A DNA stretch of 64,000 nt from positions 1,550,001 to 1,614,000 of the forward strand of contig NZ_JAMOAO010000001.1 in NCBI RefSeq assembly GCF_030555055.1, given 5' to 3'. The notes beneath the pieces are model-generated. The model was not told where the DNA came from. It was given only the letters and a program-made list of their open reading frames with translations, and made no database searches. Shown here one piece after another: positions 51,637 through 61,623 of the stretch (positions within the stretch are counted from its first letter, which is position 1; every line of letters begins with the position of its first letter). This stretch comes from Nocardiopsis sp. YSL2 (GTDB lineage Bacteria > Actinomycetota > Actinomycetes > Streptosporangiales > Streptosporangiaceae). The position numbers and the translations under genes were made by a program.

Positions 51637-52031
51637 GCGACACGGGCATGATGGTCTACCTCACCCGGGAGAATGTCCTCCGGATCGCCGAGTACTCCCT
51701 ACCCTCGGTGAAACTACGTGATGAGACACAGCTCCTCGCTGCCCTGCAACGCCCACGGGCTTCCGCATTCGAAGAGGACGCCTACCCGGACGTGTGGGAA
51801 AAGGCCGCTGCCCTCATGCAGGCCATCGCCATCGGTCACCCGCTGGTCGATGGAAACAAGCGCCTCGCTTGGCTGAGCACGGACGCCTTTCTCAGCCTCA
51901 ACGGGGTGGACTTCGACTACACCGACGAGGATTCCGCTTACGACCTGGTCATCGCCGTCACGACAGGTGAACTGGTCGAAGTCCACGAGATCGCCGTACA
52001 GCTCAGGAAGCTCATGCCGACATCGGAATAG
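51633..52031 (+). CDS. doc: Doc-type Fic-fold toxin
   Basis: A 132-residue protein. AIGHPLVDGNKRLAWLSTDA contains the Fic/Doc motif H-x-x-x-D-G-N-K-R. YLTRENVLRIAEYSLPSVKL, RDETQLLAALQRPRASAFEE and the C-terminal LVIAVTTGELVEVHEIAVQL are typical of Doc. Doc proteins phosphorylate elongation factor Tu and stop translation. The start may be GTG 51633 or ATG 51648/51651. Paired with the upstream RHH-like gene and not with Phd. Confidence 0.9.
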   Translation: MSDTGMMVYLTRENVLRIAEYSLPSVKLRDETQLLAALQRPRASAFEEDAYPDVWEKAAALMQAIAIGHPLVDGNKRLAWLSTDAFLSLNGVDFDYTDEDSAYDLVIAVTTGELVEVHEIAVQLRKLMPTSE

Positions 52032-52045
52032 TCCCGCCCACGAAG

Positions 52046-52075
52046 GGGGCCGCCCTCCCGAAGGAGGGCGGCCCC
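52046..52075. terminator. Bidirectional hairpin terminator
   Basis: Perfect 13-bp stem ggggccgccctcc / ggagggcggcccc with a cgaa tetraloop between the convergent doc and sdhB genes. Confidence 0.9.
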
Positions 52076-52093
52076 GGTGCGACGGGGTGCCGG

Positions 52094-52836
52094 TCAGCCG
52101 ACGCCCTTGCTGAGTGAGCCCAGCAGGTCGCGGTTGAGCTGGGAGATCGTGTCCAGCGGAATGCCCTTCGGGCAGACCGCGGCGCACTCACCGATGTTGG
52201 TGCAGCCGCCGAAGTCCTCCTCGTCGTGCTGGTTGATCATCTTCACCACGCGCGAGGCCCGCTCCGGCTGGCCCTGCGGGACCATGCCGAGGTGGGTGAC
52301 CTTCGCAGCGGTGAACAGCATGCCGGAGGCGTTCGGGCAGGCCGCCACGCAGGCGCCGCAGCCGATGCAGGTCGCGGCGTCGAACGCGCGGTCGGCGTCC
52401 GGCTTCGGGATCGGGTTGGCGTGGGCGTCCGGGGCGGTACCCGTCGGGGCGCTGATGTAGCCGCCCGCCTGGATGATGCGGTCGAACGCGCCCCGGTCCA
52501 CGACCAGGTCCTTGATGACCGGGAATGCCTTGGCCCGCCACGGCTCCACGGTGATGGTGTCGCCGTCCTTGAAGCTGCGCATGTGCAGCTGGCAGGTGGT
52601 GGTGACCTCCGGGCCGTGCGCCTCGCCGTCGATCACGACGCCGCAGGCACCGCAGATGCCCTCGCGGCAGTCGTGGTCGAAGGCGACCGGGTCCTCGTTC
52701 TCCAACGTGAGCTTCTCGTTGAGAACGTCGAGCATCTCCAGGAAGGACATGTCCGGCGAGACGTCCGTGAGCTTGTAGGTGACCATCCGGCCCTCGTCGT
52801 CACGGCCCTTCTGGCGCCACACGCGCAGGGTGATGT

Positions 52837-52840
<4 letters not shown>
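52094..52840 (-). CDS. sdhB: Succinate dehydrogenase/fumarate reductase iron-sulfur subunit
   Basis: A 248-residue protein with the 2Fe-2S ligands in [14 protein letters not shown], and [16 protein letters not shown] and [15 protein letters not shown] for the 4Fe-4S and 3Fe-4S clusters. It passes electrons from the flavin to the membrane subunit. The GTG overlaps the sdhA stop (GTGA). Third gene of sdhC-sdhA-sdhB. Confidence 0.96.
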
Positions 52841-54783
<1,943 letters not shown>

Positions 54784-55491
54784 TTAACTCACCAGTCCAA
54801 AGGTGACCGCCAGGGGCGGGAGCAGGAAGCCGACGGTCACGATCAGCGAGATGCCCACGGCGATCGCGTTGATCGTCCCCTGCCGGCCGGCCTTGTTGAC
54901 ACCGAGGGTGGCCAGGCCACTCCAGATGCCGTGCCGCAGGTGGAAGCCGACCGCGATGACGGAGGCCACGTAGAACAGCGTCACGAACCAGAACTCGGGC
55001 TGGAAGCCGTTGACGAGCCGCTCGTAGGGACTGTCGGACGCGCCGCCCGGCGCGATCGCGTTCACGGTCAGGTGCAGGATGTGGAAGATCACGAAGAGCG
55101 CGACGAGCACGCCGCCCCAACGCATGGTGTAGGACGCGTAGGTGCGCTGCACCCGCTTCTTCACCTGGTAGCGCTCGGCCGCGGGGCGGGCCCTGCGGGC
55201 GCGGGCCCACAGCGTCACCGCGGAGTAGATGTGGATCAGGACGCTCGCCAGGAGGACGAGGCGGAAGATCCACAGGAAACCGCTCTCGGGAAGGAGCGGG
55301 TATCCGAGCTCGCGCAACGAGTGCGCGTAGCCGTCGAAGGCCTCCTGCCCTGAGAAGATCTTCAGGTTGCCGTACATGTGCACGATCAAATACAGCACAA
55401 GGATCGCCCCGGTGACCGCCATTGCTGACTTGAGCGCCACCGTGGACCCGTAGGCCGTAGACCGCTTCTTGGTCAAGGTACTGTTCGCCAC
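54784..55491 (-). CDS. sdhC: Succinate dehydrogenase cytochrome b558-type subunit
   Basis: About 235 residues with five membrane helices. Probable heme ligands are in LYLIVHMYGNLKIF, SVLIHIYSAVTLW, FVIFHILHLTVNA and VGFHLRHGIW. It anchors SdhAB and reduces menaquinone. The GTG at 55491 gives the usual short N-terminus; the ribosome site is weak. A promoter with TTGGAC (minus strand 55525-55530) and TTTAGA (55502-55507), 17 bp apart, precedes it. It is divergent from the LysR gene. Confidence 0.94.
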   Translation of the reverse strand: MANSTLTKKRSTAYGSTVALKSAMAVTGAILVLYLIVHMYGNLKIFSGQEAFDGYAHSLRELGYPLLPESGFLWIFRLVLLASVLIHIYSAVTLWARARRARPAAERYQVKKRVQRTYASYTMRWGGVLVALFVIFHILHLTVNAIAPGGASDSPYERLVNGFQPEFWFVTLFYVASVIAVGFHLRHGIWSGLATLGVNKAGRQGTINAIAVGISLIVTVGFLLPPLAVTFGLVS

Positions 55492-55501
55492 AGTCTGCCA
55501 C

Positions 55502-55530
55502 TCTAAATTTGGGTTAAGTCCGACGTCCAA
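55502..55530 (-). promoter_or_regulatory. sdhCAB promoter
   Basis: TTGGAC and TTTAGA with 17 bp between, 10 bp before the GTG start of sdhC. Confidence 0.55.
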
Positions 55531-55550
55531 GTCATCAGGACCCTGGTGTC

Positions 55551-55567
55551 CATAGCCGTAGGCTATG
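55551..55567. promoter_or_regulatory. LysR-type operator overlapping the lysR -10 box
   Basis: catagcc-gta-ggctatg is a perfect 7-bp inverted repeat of LTTR type (ATAG-N7-CTAT). The TAGGCT at 55559-55564 would be the lysR -10 box, seven bases before the ATG, so binding should repress lysR. Confidence 0.7.
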
Positions 55568-55571
55568 AAGC

Positions 55572-56627
55572 ATGCAGTTCCAACAGCTCGCCTACTTCGT
55601 CGCTGTGGCCCGCACACGCCATTTCACCCGCGCAGCCGAGCTTTCGCGCGTCGCCCAGCCGAGCTTGAGCAAACAGATCCGCAGTCTTGAGCGCGAGTTG
55701 GGCGCGCCGTTATTCAGTCGTGCCCGGGGGAATATCACACTCACACCGGCGGGCGAGGCACTGCTGCCGCTGGCCCAGCGCATGCTCACCGACCTGGAGA
55801 CCGCCCGCCGCGAGGTGGCGGAGCTGGCCGGCGTACGCCGGGGCCGCGTGCGCCTGGGCGCCACCCCGTCGCTGTGCGCGGGGCTTCTGGCCGACGTGCT
55901 CTCGGACTTCCATACCCGCTTCCCCGGTATCGAACTCCAGGTGGAGGAGAGCGGTTCGCGCGACCTCGTCCGCGACCTCGGGCGCGGTGAGCTCGACCTG
56001 GCCCTGATCATCCTGCCCCTGCAGAGCAGCGACCCGGACTTCTCCACGACACCGATCCTGCGGGAGAACCTGGTGGTGGCCAGCCCGAAGTCCCAGCCCT
56101 CTCCCAACGGCCGGGCGTCGATGCGCATCACGGAGCTGGAGGGGCGCCCGCTGGTGATGTTCCGGCGCGGCTACGACGTGCGCGAGGCGACGCTGCGCGC
56201 GTGCCGGGCGTCGGGGTTCGAGCCGCTGCTGGCCGTGGAGGGCGGGGAGATGGACGCGGTCCTGCGGTTCGTCGAGGCCGGGCTGGGGCTGGCCGTGGTC
56301 CCGAGCATGGTGCTGAAGAACCGCTACGGGCTGCGGGGCACGCCGCTGGCGCGCCCGCGCCTGCTCAGGACGGTCGCGCTGGCGCGGCGCCAGGACGTGG
56401 TGCCCTCGCACTCGGCCGAGGCGTTCCAGCGCCACCTCTACGGGTACCTGCTGGGCCTGACCCCGGAGGAGCTGGGCCCGGACCTGGAGGTGCTGATCAC
56501 CAGTGCCGAGACGCGCGCCGAGGGCCGGGACCACGGCGAGGACGACGCGCCCGGCACGGGCGGTACGGGCGGAACGCACGACGGAGACGGCCCGGAGGGG
56601 ACGACGGGCACCGGGGCACCGCGGTAG
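55572..56627 (+). CDS. LysR family transcriptional regulator, divergent from sdhCAB
   Basis: A 351-residue LysR protein. MQFQQLAYFVAVARTRHFTR then AAELSRVAQPSLSKQIRSLE is the winged helix; the co-inducer domain follows to about residue 300. A Gly/Thr/Asp-rich tail of 45 residues ends it. The effector is unknown; the position suggests control of sdhCAB, of itself, or of the second dehydrogenase operon downstream. Its transcript looks leaderless. Confidence 0.94.
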   Translation: MQFQQLAYFVAVARTRHFTRAAELSRVAQPSLSKQIRSLERELGAPLFSRARGNITLTPAGEALLPLAQRMLTDLETARREVAELAGVRRGRVRLGATPSLCAGLLADVLSDFHTRFPGIELQVEESGSRDLVRDLGRGELDLALIILPLQSSDPDFSTTPILRENLVVASPKSQPSPNGRASMRITELEGRPLVMFRRGYDVREATLRACRASGFEPLLAVEGGEMDAVLRFVEAGLGLAVVPSMVLKNRYGLRGTPLARPRLLRTVALARRQDVVPSHSAEAFQRHLYGYLLGLTPEELGPDLEVLITSAETRAEGRDHGEDDAPGTGGTGGTHDGDGPEGTTGTGAPR

Positions 56628-56992
56628 GACGGGGCGCACGGGCGCACCGGGAGGCGCGGTGAGCGGAGAACCGGAACCCCAACGGCCACATCCATTACCA
56701 TCCGCCCACCATTACCACAAAACACTCATACGGCTAAATACCGCCACAGACAATGACACACATGAACAAATAAGCGTGCATGAGTGGCCTATTTCACATT
56801 CATATCTTTCCCGTTCCACCCCCAACGGGACGTGACCGTGATCACAACGCCCTAGCGTTGCGTTGCAGACCGGTTCGCTTCTGCTTCTCCCTCAGCCGTC
56901 CAGCACACGCGGAGAGCAGCCACGGCCACCAGCGGCGGTCCCGCGTCCCGCCCGCATGGCCGAGGCCCTCTCCACAGGAGGTGGAGACCACG
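56628..56992. promoter_or_regulatory. 365-bp regulatory region of the second dehydrogenase operon
   Basis: No gene. 56690-56830 is clearly richer in A and T than the rest of the window. It holds two copies of ccattacca 17 bp apart (56692-56700 and 56709-56717), an imperfect inverted repeat aaataag / cctattt, and the CRP-like palindrome at 56832. A long leader before the first gene is implied if transcription starts near 56865. Confidence 0.6.
56832..56845. promoter_or_regulatory. CRP-like binding site
   Basis: gtga-ccgtga-tcac matches the GTGA-N6-TCAC palindrome of cAMP receptor protein family regulators. TAGCGT follows about 9 bp later as a possible -10 box. Confidence 0.55.
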
Positions 56993-57805
56993 GTGACCTC
57001 GACAGACAGCACGCGCCCCGGCGGCGGCCGGGTGCGCATCCCCCAGCGCACACTGCGCACGGACCAATGGTGGCTGGGCCCCGTCCTCACGACACTGGGG
57101 CTGGCCACCTTCGTCGTCTACGGCGCGGTGCGGGTCTTCCAGCAGGACCACTACTGGGTCCAGGAGCACCACTACCTGACTCCGTTCTACTCACCGTGCC
57201 TGGCGCAGCAGTGCGCACCGGACGCGGCACTCTTCGGCCGGCTCCCCTTCGAGTTCCCTTTCTTCCTGCCCTATGCCTTCCTCAGCCTGCCGATCCTGCT
57301 GCTGTTCCGGGTGACCTGCTACTACTACCGCAAGGCCTACTACCGCTCGATCTGGCAGGCGCCCACCGCGTGCGCCGTGCGCGAGCCGCACCGGTCCTAC
57401 ACCGGTGAGACCCGTCCGCTGATGCTGCCGCAGAACGGCCACCGGTACTTCTTCTACGTCGCCTTCGCGATCACCGTGGTCAACACGTGGGACATGGCGG
57501 TCGCCTACGGCCACGGCAGCGACGGCGGGTTCGGCATCGGGGTCGGCAACCTCGTCATGCTCGCCAACGTGGTGCTCCTGTGGGGCTACACGCTCAGCTG
57601 CCACTCCTGCCGCCACGTCTTCGGCGGGCGCCTGCGCAGCTTCGGCCGCCATCCCGTCCGGTACTGGCTGTGGTCGCGGCTGTCGGTGCTCAACAACCGG
57701 CACATGTGGTTCGGCTGGTTGAGCATCGCGTCCCTGATGATCACGGACGCCTACATCGCGCTGGTCGCCAGTGGCACCATCACCGACCTGAGGATCATCA
57801 ACTGA
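56993..57805 (+). CDS. Membrane anchor of Sdh1-type succinate dehydrogenase (Rv0249c-like)
   Basis: About 270 residues with five or six membrane helices: QWWLGPVLTTLGLATFVVYG, FFLPYAFLSLPILLLFRVTC, YFFYVAFAITVVNTWDMAV, GVGNLVMLANVVLLWGYTLS and LSIASLMITDAYIALVA. The loop CHSCRHVFGGRLRSFGRHPV and the YYYRKAYYRS helix end are typical of the unusual anchor of actinobacterial Sdh1. It replaces SdhC/SdhD. The GTG at 56993 has GGAG seven bases upstream. Confidence 0.88.
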   Translation: MTSTDSTRPGGGRVRIPQRTLRTDQWWLGPVLTTLGLATFVVYGAVRVFQQDHYWVQEHHYLTPFYSPCLAQQCAPDAALFGRLPFEFPFFLPYAFLSLPILLLFRVTCYYYRKAYYRSIWQAPTACAVREPHRSYTGETRPLMLPQNGHRYFFYVAFAITVVNTWDMAVAYGHGSDGGFGIGVGNLVMLANVVLLWGYTLSCHSCRHVFGGRLRSFGRHPVRYWLWSRLSVLNNRHMWFGWLSIASLMITDAYIALVASGTITDLRIIN

Positions 57806-57831
57806 GCACCGGGGAAGGACACCAGCCAGAC

Positions 57832-59865
57832 ATGCCCCCCACCACGGAACCGGACATCACCCGCTACGCCTACGACGTCGTGGTGATCGGTGCGGGCGGA
57901 GCCGGGCTCCGCGCCGCCATCGCCGCCCGCGAGCAGGGAAAGCGGACGGCTGTCATCTCGAAGTCGCTCTTCGGCAAGGCGCACACGGTCATGGCCGAGG
58001 GCGGCGCGGCGGCCGCCCTCGGCAACGCCAACGCCGACGACACCTGGACCGTGCACTTCCGCGACACCATCCGCGGCGGCAAGTTCCTCAACGACCCGCG
58101 CATGGCCGAGCTGCACGCCCGCGAGGCACCCGAACGCATCCTGGAGCTGGAGTACTGGGGAGCGCTGTTCGACCGCACTCCCGACGGGCGGATCAGCCAG
58201 CGCAACTTCGGCGGCCACGAGTACCCCAGGCTCGCCCACGTGGGCGACCGGACCGGCCTGGAGATGATCCGCACGCTGCAGCAGCGGATCGTCGCCCTCC
58301 AGCAGGCCGACGCCGCCGAGACGGGCGACCCCGACGCGATGCTGCGGGTGTTCGCCGAGACCGCGATCACCGAACTGGTCACCGACGCCTCCGGAGCGGT
58401 GGCCGGGGCCTTCGGCTACCGCCGCGCCGACGGCGGGTTCGTGCTCTTCGAGGCCCCGGCGGTCATCCTGGCCACCGGCGGCATCGGCAAGGCGTTCCGG
58501 ACCACGTCCAACTCGTGGGAGTACACCGGTGACGGCCACGCGCTGGCGCTGCGGGCCGGCGCGGGTCTGATCAACATGGAGTTCGTGCAGTTCCACCCCA
58601 CGGGGATGGTCTGGCCGCCGTCGGTCAAGGGCATCCTCGTCACGGAGTCGGTGCGCGGCGACGGCGGTGTCCTGCGCAACTCCGAGGGACGCCGCTTCAT
58701 GTTCGACTACGTGCCGGACGTGTTCCGCGCGCAGTACGCGGAGTCGGAGGAGGAGGCCGACGGCTGGTACACCGACCCCTCGGGCCACCGCAGGCCGCCG
58801 GAGCTGCTCCCCCGCGACGAGGTGGCCCGGGCGATCAACTCCGAGGTCAAGGCCGGACGCGGGTCGCCGCACGGCGGGGTGTTCCTGGACGTGTCCACGC
58901 GCATGCCCGCGGAGGAGATCCGGCGCCGGCTGCCGTCCATGCACCACCAGTTCAAGGAGCTGGCGGACGTGGACATCACCGCCGAGCCGATGGAGGTGGG
59001 ACCGACCTGCCACTACGTGATGGGCGGGGTACGGGTGGACGCCGACACCGCCGCCTCCGACGTCCCGGGGCTGTTCGCCGCCGGTGAGGTGGCGGGCGGC
59101 ATGCACGGGTCCAACCGGCTGGGCGGCAACTCGCTGTCGGACCTGTTGGTGTTCGGCCGCCGCGCCGGACTGGGCGCCGCCGCCTACGTCGACGGGCTGG
59201 ACGGGCGGGCCCCGGGCGAGGTACTGGACGAGGCCGCCTCGCGGGCGGTCGCGGACGCGCTGGACCTGCTCAAGCAGGGCGACGGCGAGAACCCCTACAC
59301 CCTGCACGGCGAGCTCCAGGACACAATGAACGACCTGGTCGGCATCATCCGGCGCGAGGGCGAGATGGAGCGGGCGCTGACCCGGCTCGACGAGATGGTC
59401 CGGCGGGCGCGGCTGCTGAGCGCGCCCGGCGAGCGGGTGTACAACCCGGGCTGGCACCTGGCCCTGGCCCTGCCCAACATGCTCGTGGTCTCACGGGCGA
59501 TCACCCGGGCGGCGCTGGAGCGCACGGAGTCGCGCGGGGGCCACACGCGCGAGGACCATCCGGACATGGCGCCGGAGTGGCGGCGGGTGAACCTGGAGGT
59601 GCGGCTCGGGCGGGACGGCGACGTGGAGCTGTCGCGGCGTCCGGTCGCCGACATCCCGGCCGAGCTGATGTCCGGGTTCGGGCACGACGAGCTGGCCAAG
59701 TACCTGACCAAGGAGGAACTGCCCGAGGAGGTCGGCGGGGGCGCCGGGACGGCCGCGACGGGGACCGCGGACGGCGGGGCCGGCGGCACGGACGAGGCGG
59801 AGGAGACGGACGGCGGGAACGACACGGGCGGCACGGACGGATCGACCCAGGAGGACCGGTCATGA
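57832..59865 (+). CDS. Sdh1-type flavoprotein subunit
   Basis: A 677-residue SdhA/FrdA homologue distinct from the one at 52837. VVIGAGGAGLRAAIAAREQG binds FAD, KAHTVMAEGGAAAALGNANA carries the FAD-linking His region, VQFHPTGMVWPPSVKG and GSNRLGGNSLSDLLVFGRRA the active site. The last 45 residues are a Gly/Thr/Asp/Glu low-complexity tail not needed for the fold. Overlaps the iron-sulfur gene (ATGA). Confidence 0.94.
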   Translation: MPPTTEPDITRYAYDVVVIGAGGAGLRAAIAAREQGKRTAVISKSLFGKAHTVMAEGGAAAALGNANADDTWTVHFRDTIRGGKFLNDPRMAELHAREAPERILELEYWGALFDRTPDGRISQRNFGGHEYPRLAHVGDRTGLEMIRTLQQRIVALQQADAAETGDPDAMLRVFAETAITELVTDASGAVAGAFGYRRADGGFVLFEAPAVILATGGIGKAFRTTSNSWEYTGDGHALALRAGAGLINMEFVQFHPTGMVWPPSVKGILVTESVRGDGGVLRNSEGRRFMFDYVPDVFRAQYAESEEEADGWYTDPSGHRRPPELLPRDEVARAINSEVKAGRGSPHGGVFLDVSTRMPAEEIRRRLPSMHHQFKELADVDITAEPMEVGPTCHYVMGGVRVDADTAASDVPGLFAAGEVAGGMHGSNRLGGNSLSDLLVFGRRAGLGAAAYVDGLDGRAPGEVLDEAASRAVADALDLLKQGDGENPYTLHGELQDTMNDLVGIIRREGEMERALTRLDEMVRRARLLSAPGERVYNPGWHLALALPNMLVVSRAITRAALERTESRGGHTREDHPDMAPEWRRVNLEVRLGRDGDVELSRRPVADIPAELMSGFGHDELAKYLTKEELPEEVGGGAGTAATGTADGGAGGTDEAEETDGGNDTGGTDGSTQEDRS

Positions 59866-60653
59866 GCAAGCGGACGTTCCGGGTGTGGCGGGGTGCGGGC
59901 GAAGGCGCCCTGACCGAGTACGAGGTGGAGGTCAACGAGGGCGAGGTCGTCCTGGACGTGCTGCACCGGCTCCAGGCCACCCAGACCCCCGACCTGGCCG
60001 TGCGGTGGAACTGCAAGGCGGGCAAGTGCGGGTCGTGCTCGGTCGAGATCAACGGCCGCCCCCGGCTGTCGTGCATGACGCGGATGAGCGTCTTCGAGGA
60101 CGACGAGGTGGTGACGGTGACGCCGATGCGCACCTTCCCGGTCATCCGGGACCTGGTGTGCGACGTCTCGTACAACTACCAGAAGGCACGGGAGATCCCC
60201 TCGTTCACACCGGATCCGGAGACCTCTCCCGGTGACTTCCGGATGAAGCAGGTGGACGTCGAGCGCTCGCAGGAGTTCCGCAAGTGCATCGAGTGCTTCC
60301 TGTGCAACAACGTGTGCCACGTGATCCGCGACCACGAGGAGAACAAGGAGCACTTCTCGGGCCCCCGGTTCCTGATGCGGGTGGCGGAGCTGGAGATGCA
60401 CCCCGAGGACACCGCGGACCGGCGCCGGATCGCCGACGAGGAGTTCGGCATGGGCTACTGCAACATCACCAAGTGCTGCACGGAGGTGTGCCCGGAGAAC
60501 ATCCACATCACCGACAACGCCCTCATCCCCCTCAAGGAGCGGGTGGCCGACCGCAAGTACGACCCCCTGGTGTGGCTGGGCTCGAAGATCGGTCGGCGAC
60601 CGAAGGACACGCCGATCGCTCCCCACACCCGGCGCCCCGCCAAGGGGACCTGA
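59862..60653 (+). CDS. Sdh1-type iron-sulfur subunit
   Basis: A 263-residue SdhB homologue with RWNCKAGKCGSCSVEI (2Fe-2S), CIECFLCNNVCHVI and CNITKCCTEVCPENI (other clusters). KCIECFLCNNVC differs from the sdhB at 52094, which has [12 protein letters not shown]. Completes a three-gene operon for a second succinate:quinone oxidoreductase. Confidence 0.94.
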   Translation: MSKRTFRVWRGAGEGALTEYEVEVNEGEVVLDVLHRLQATQTPDLAVRWNCKAGKCGSCSVEINGRPRLSCMTRMSVFEDDEVVTVTPMRTFPVIRDLVCDVSYNYQKAREIPSFTPDPETSPGDFRMKQVDVERSQEFRKCIECFLCNNVCHVIRDHEENKEHFSGPRFLMRVAELEMHPEDTADRRRIADEEFGMGYCNITKCCTEVCPENIHITDNALIPLKERVADRKYDPLVWLGSKIGRRPKDTPIAPHTRRPAKGT

Positions 60654-60673
60654 ACCGGGGACCCACCCCCGGA

Positions 60674-60707
60674 GCCCGTGGCCGGAGATCCCCCTCCGGC
60701 CACGGGC
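60674..60707 (+). terminator. Hairpin terminator after the Sdh1-type operon
   Basis: Perfect 13-bp stem gcccgtggccgga / tccggccacgggc with an 8-nt loop, 20 bp after the stop. Confidence 0.88.
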
Positions 60708-60804
60708 CTCTGCGCCCCCGCTCCCGCCGTCGCCCCGCAGGCGGCGGCCCGCGGGGCGTCGGGAAGGCCGTGCCTGGACGCGGGACACTACCGCCGCAGA
60801 GTGC

Positions 60805-61542
60805 TCACGACGGGTTTCGGGACCAGAAGGCGTCCAGCCGCTCGGTGAAGCCCGGTGCCGCGGCGACGAAGTGGCCGGCACCCGGATACACACCGCGCTC
60901 ACCGCCGAGCGCGGCCGCGAGAGCGTCGCAGATCCGCTCGAACGCGGCCGCGTGGCCCCCGGAGGCGACCAGCACCGGGACGCCGGCGGCACGGATCGCG
61001 TCGAGCCGCGGGCGCGCCTGGCTGGGCGGACGGTTCCCGTGTGCCCGCCGGACGCTCGCGACCACGCCCTCGGAGAGCGGCCCGTCGCCGACGGAAGCAC
61101 CCACGAGGCGCAGGAACGCACGCAACTCGGCCGGGTCGGCGTCCATCCCGTGGGTGAGGGCCGCGTCGCCGATGCGCTCCAGCCGCGCCACCTCCGGGTC
61201 GTCGGGGACGAGGTAGTGCAGCGGCGGCTCGATCAGGGTGAGCGAACGCGCGCCACCCGGTACGGCGGCGGCCGCGATCAGCGTCCCGAGTGCACCGTAG
61301 GAGTGGGCGACCACGTGCGGACGGCCCACGAGCAGCGGTGCCAGGTCCCGCGCGTCCTCGTCGAAGTCCTGGCGCACGCGCGGTGGCGGACTCGGCGAAT
61401 AGCCGCGGCGGTGGACGCGGGCCAGGGTCCACCGTTCGGCCAGCGGGGCCAACACGCCCCACGTCGTCCGCGGTCCGGCACCGCCGTGCACGAGCAGGAC
61501 CTCCGGCCCGGATCCTTCACGCACCACCGCGATGTCGCCCAC
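60805..61542 (-). CDS. Alpha/beta hydrolase
   Basis: About 245 residues. VLLVHGGAGPRTTWGVLAPL is the oxyanion-hole segment, VVAHSYGALGTLIAAAAVPG the nucleophile elbow (H-S-Y-G), and GAGHFVAAAPGFTERLDAF the His region. The substrate is unknown. The GTG at 61542 starts VGDIAVVREG; no ribosome site is clear. The N-terminal extension above it looks non-coding. Confidence 0.86.
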   Translation of the reverse strand: MGDIAVVREGSGPEVLLVHGGAGPRTTWGVLAPLAERWTLARVHRRGYSPSPPPRVRQDFDEDARDLAPLLVGRPHVVAHSYGALGTLIAAAAVPGGARSLTLIEPPLHYLVPDDPEVARLERIGDAALTHGMDADPAELRAFLRLVGASVGDGPLSEGVVASVRRAHGNRPPSQARPRLDAIRAAGVPVLVASGGHAAAFERICDALAAALGGERGVYPGAGHFVAAAPGFTERLDAFWSRNPS

Positions 61543-61623
61543 CGGGCGAGCATAGCGCCGCGCCCCGGGCCGCGGCCGCCGCGGGGGCGGCACCGCGAAC
61601 GGGAGTCCCCGACGGGGTCCTCG

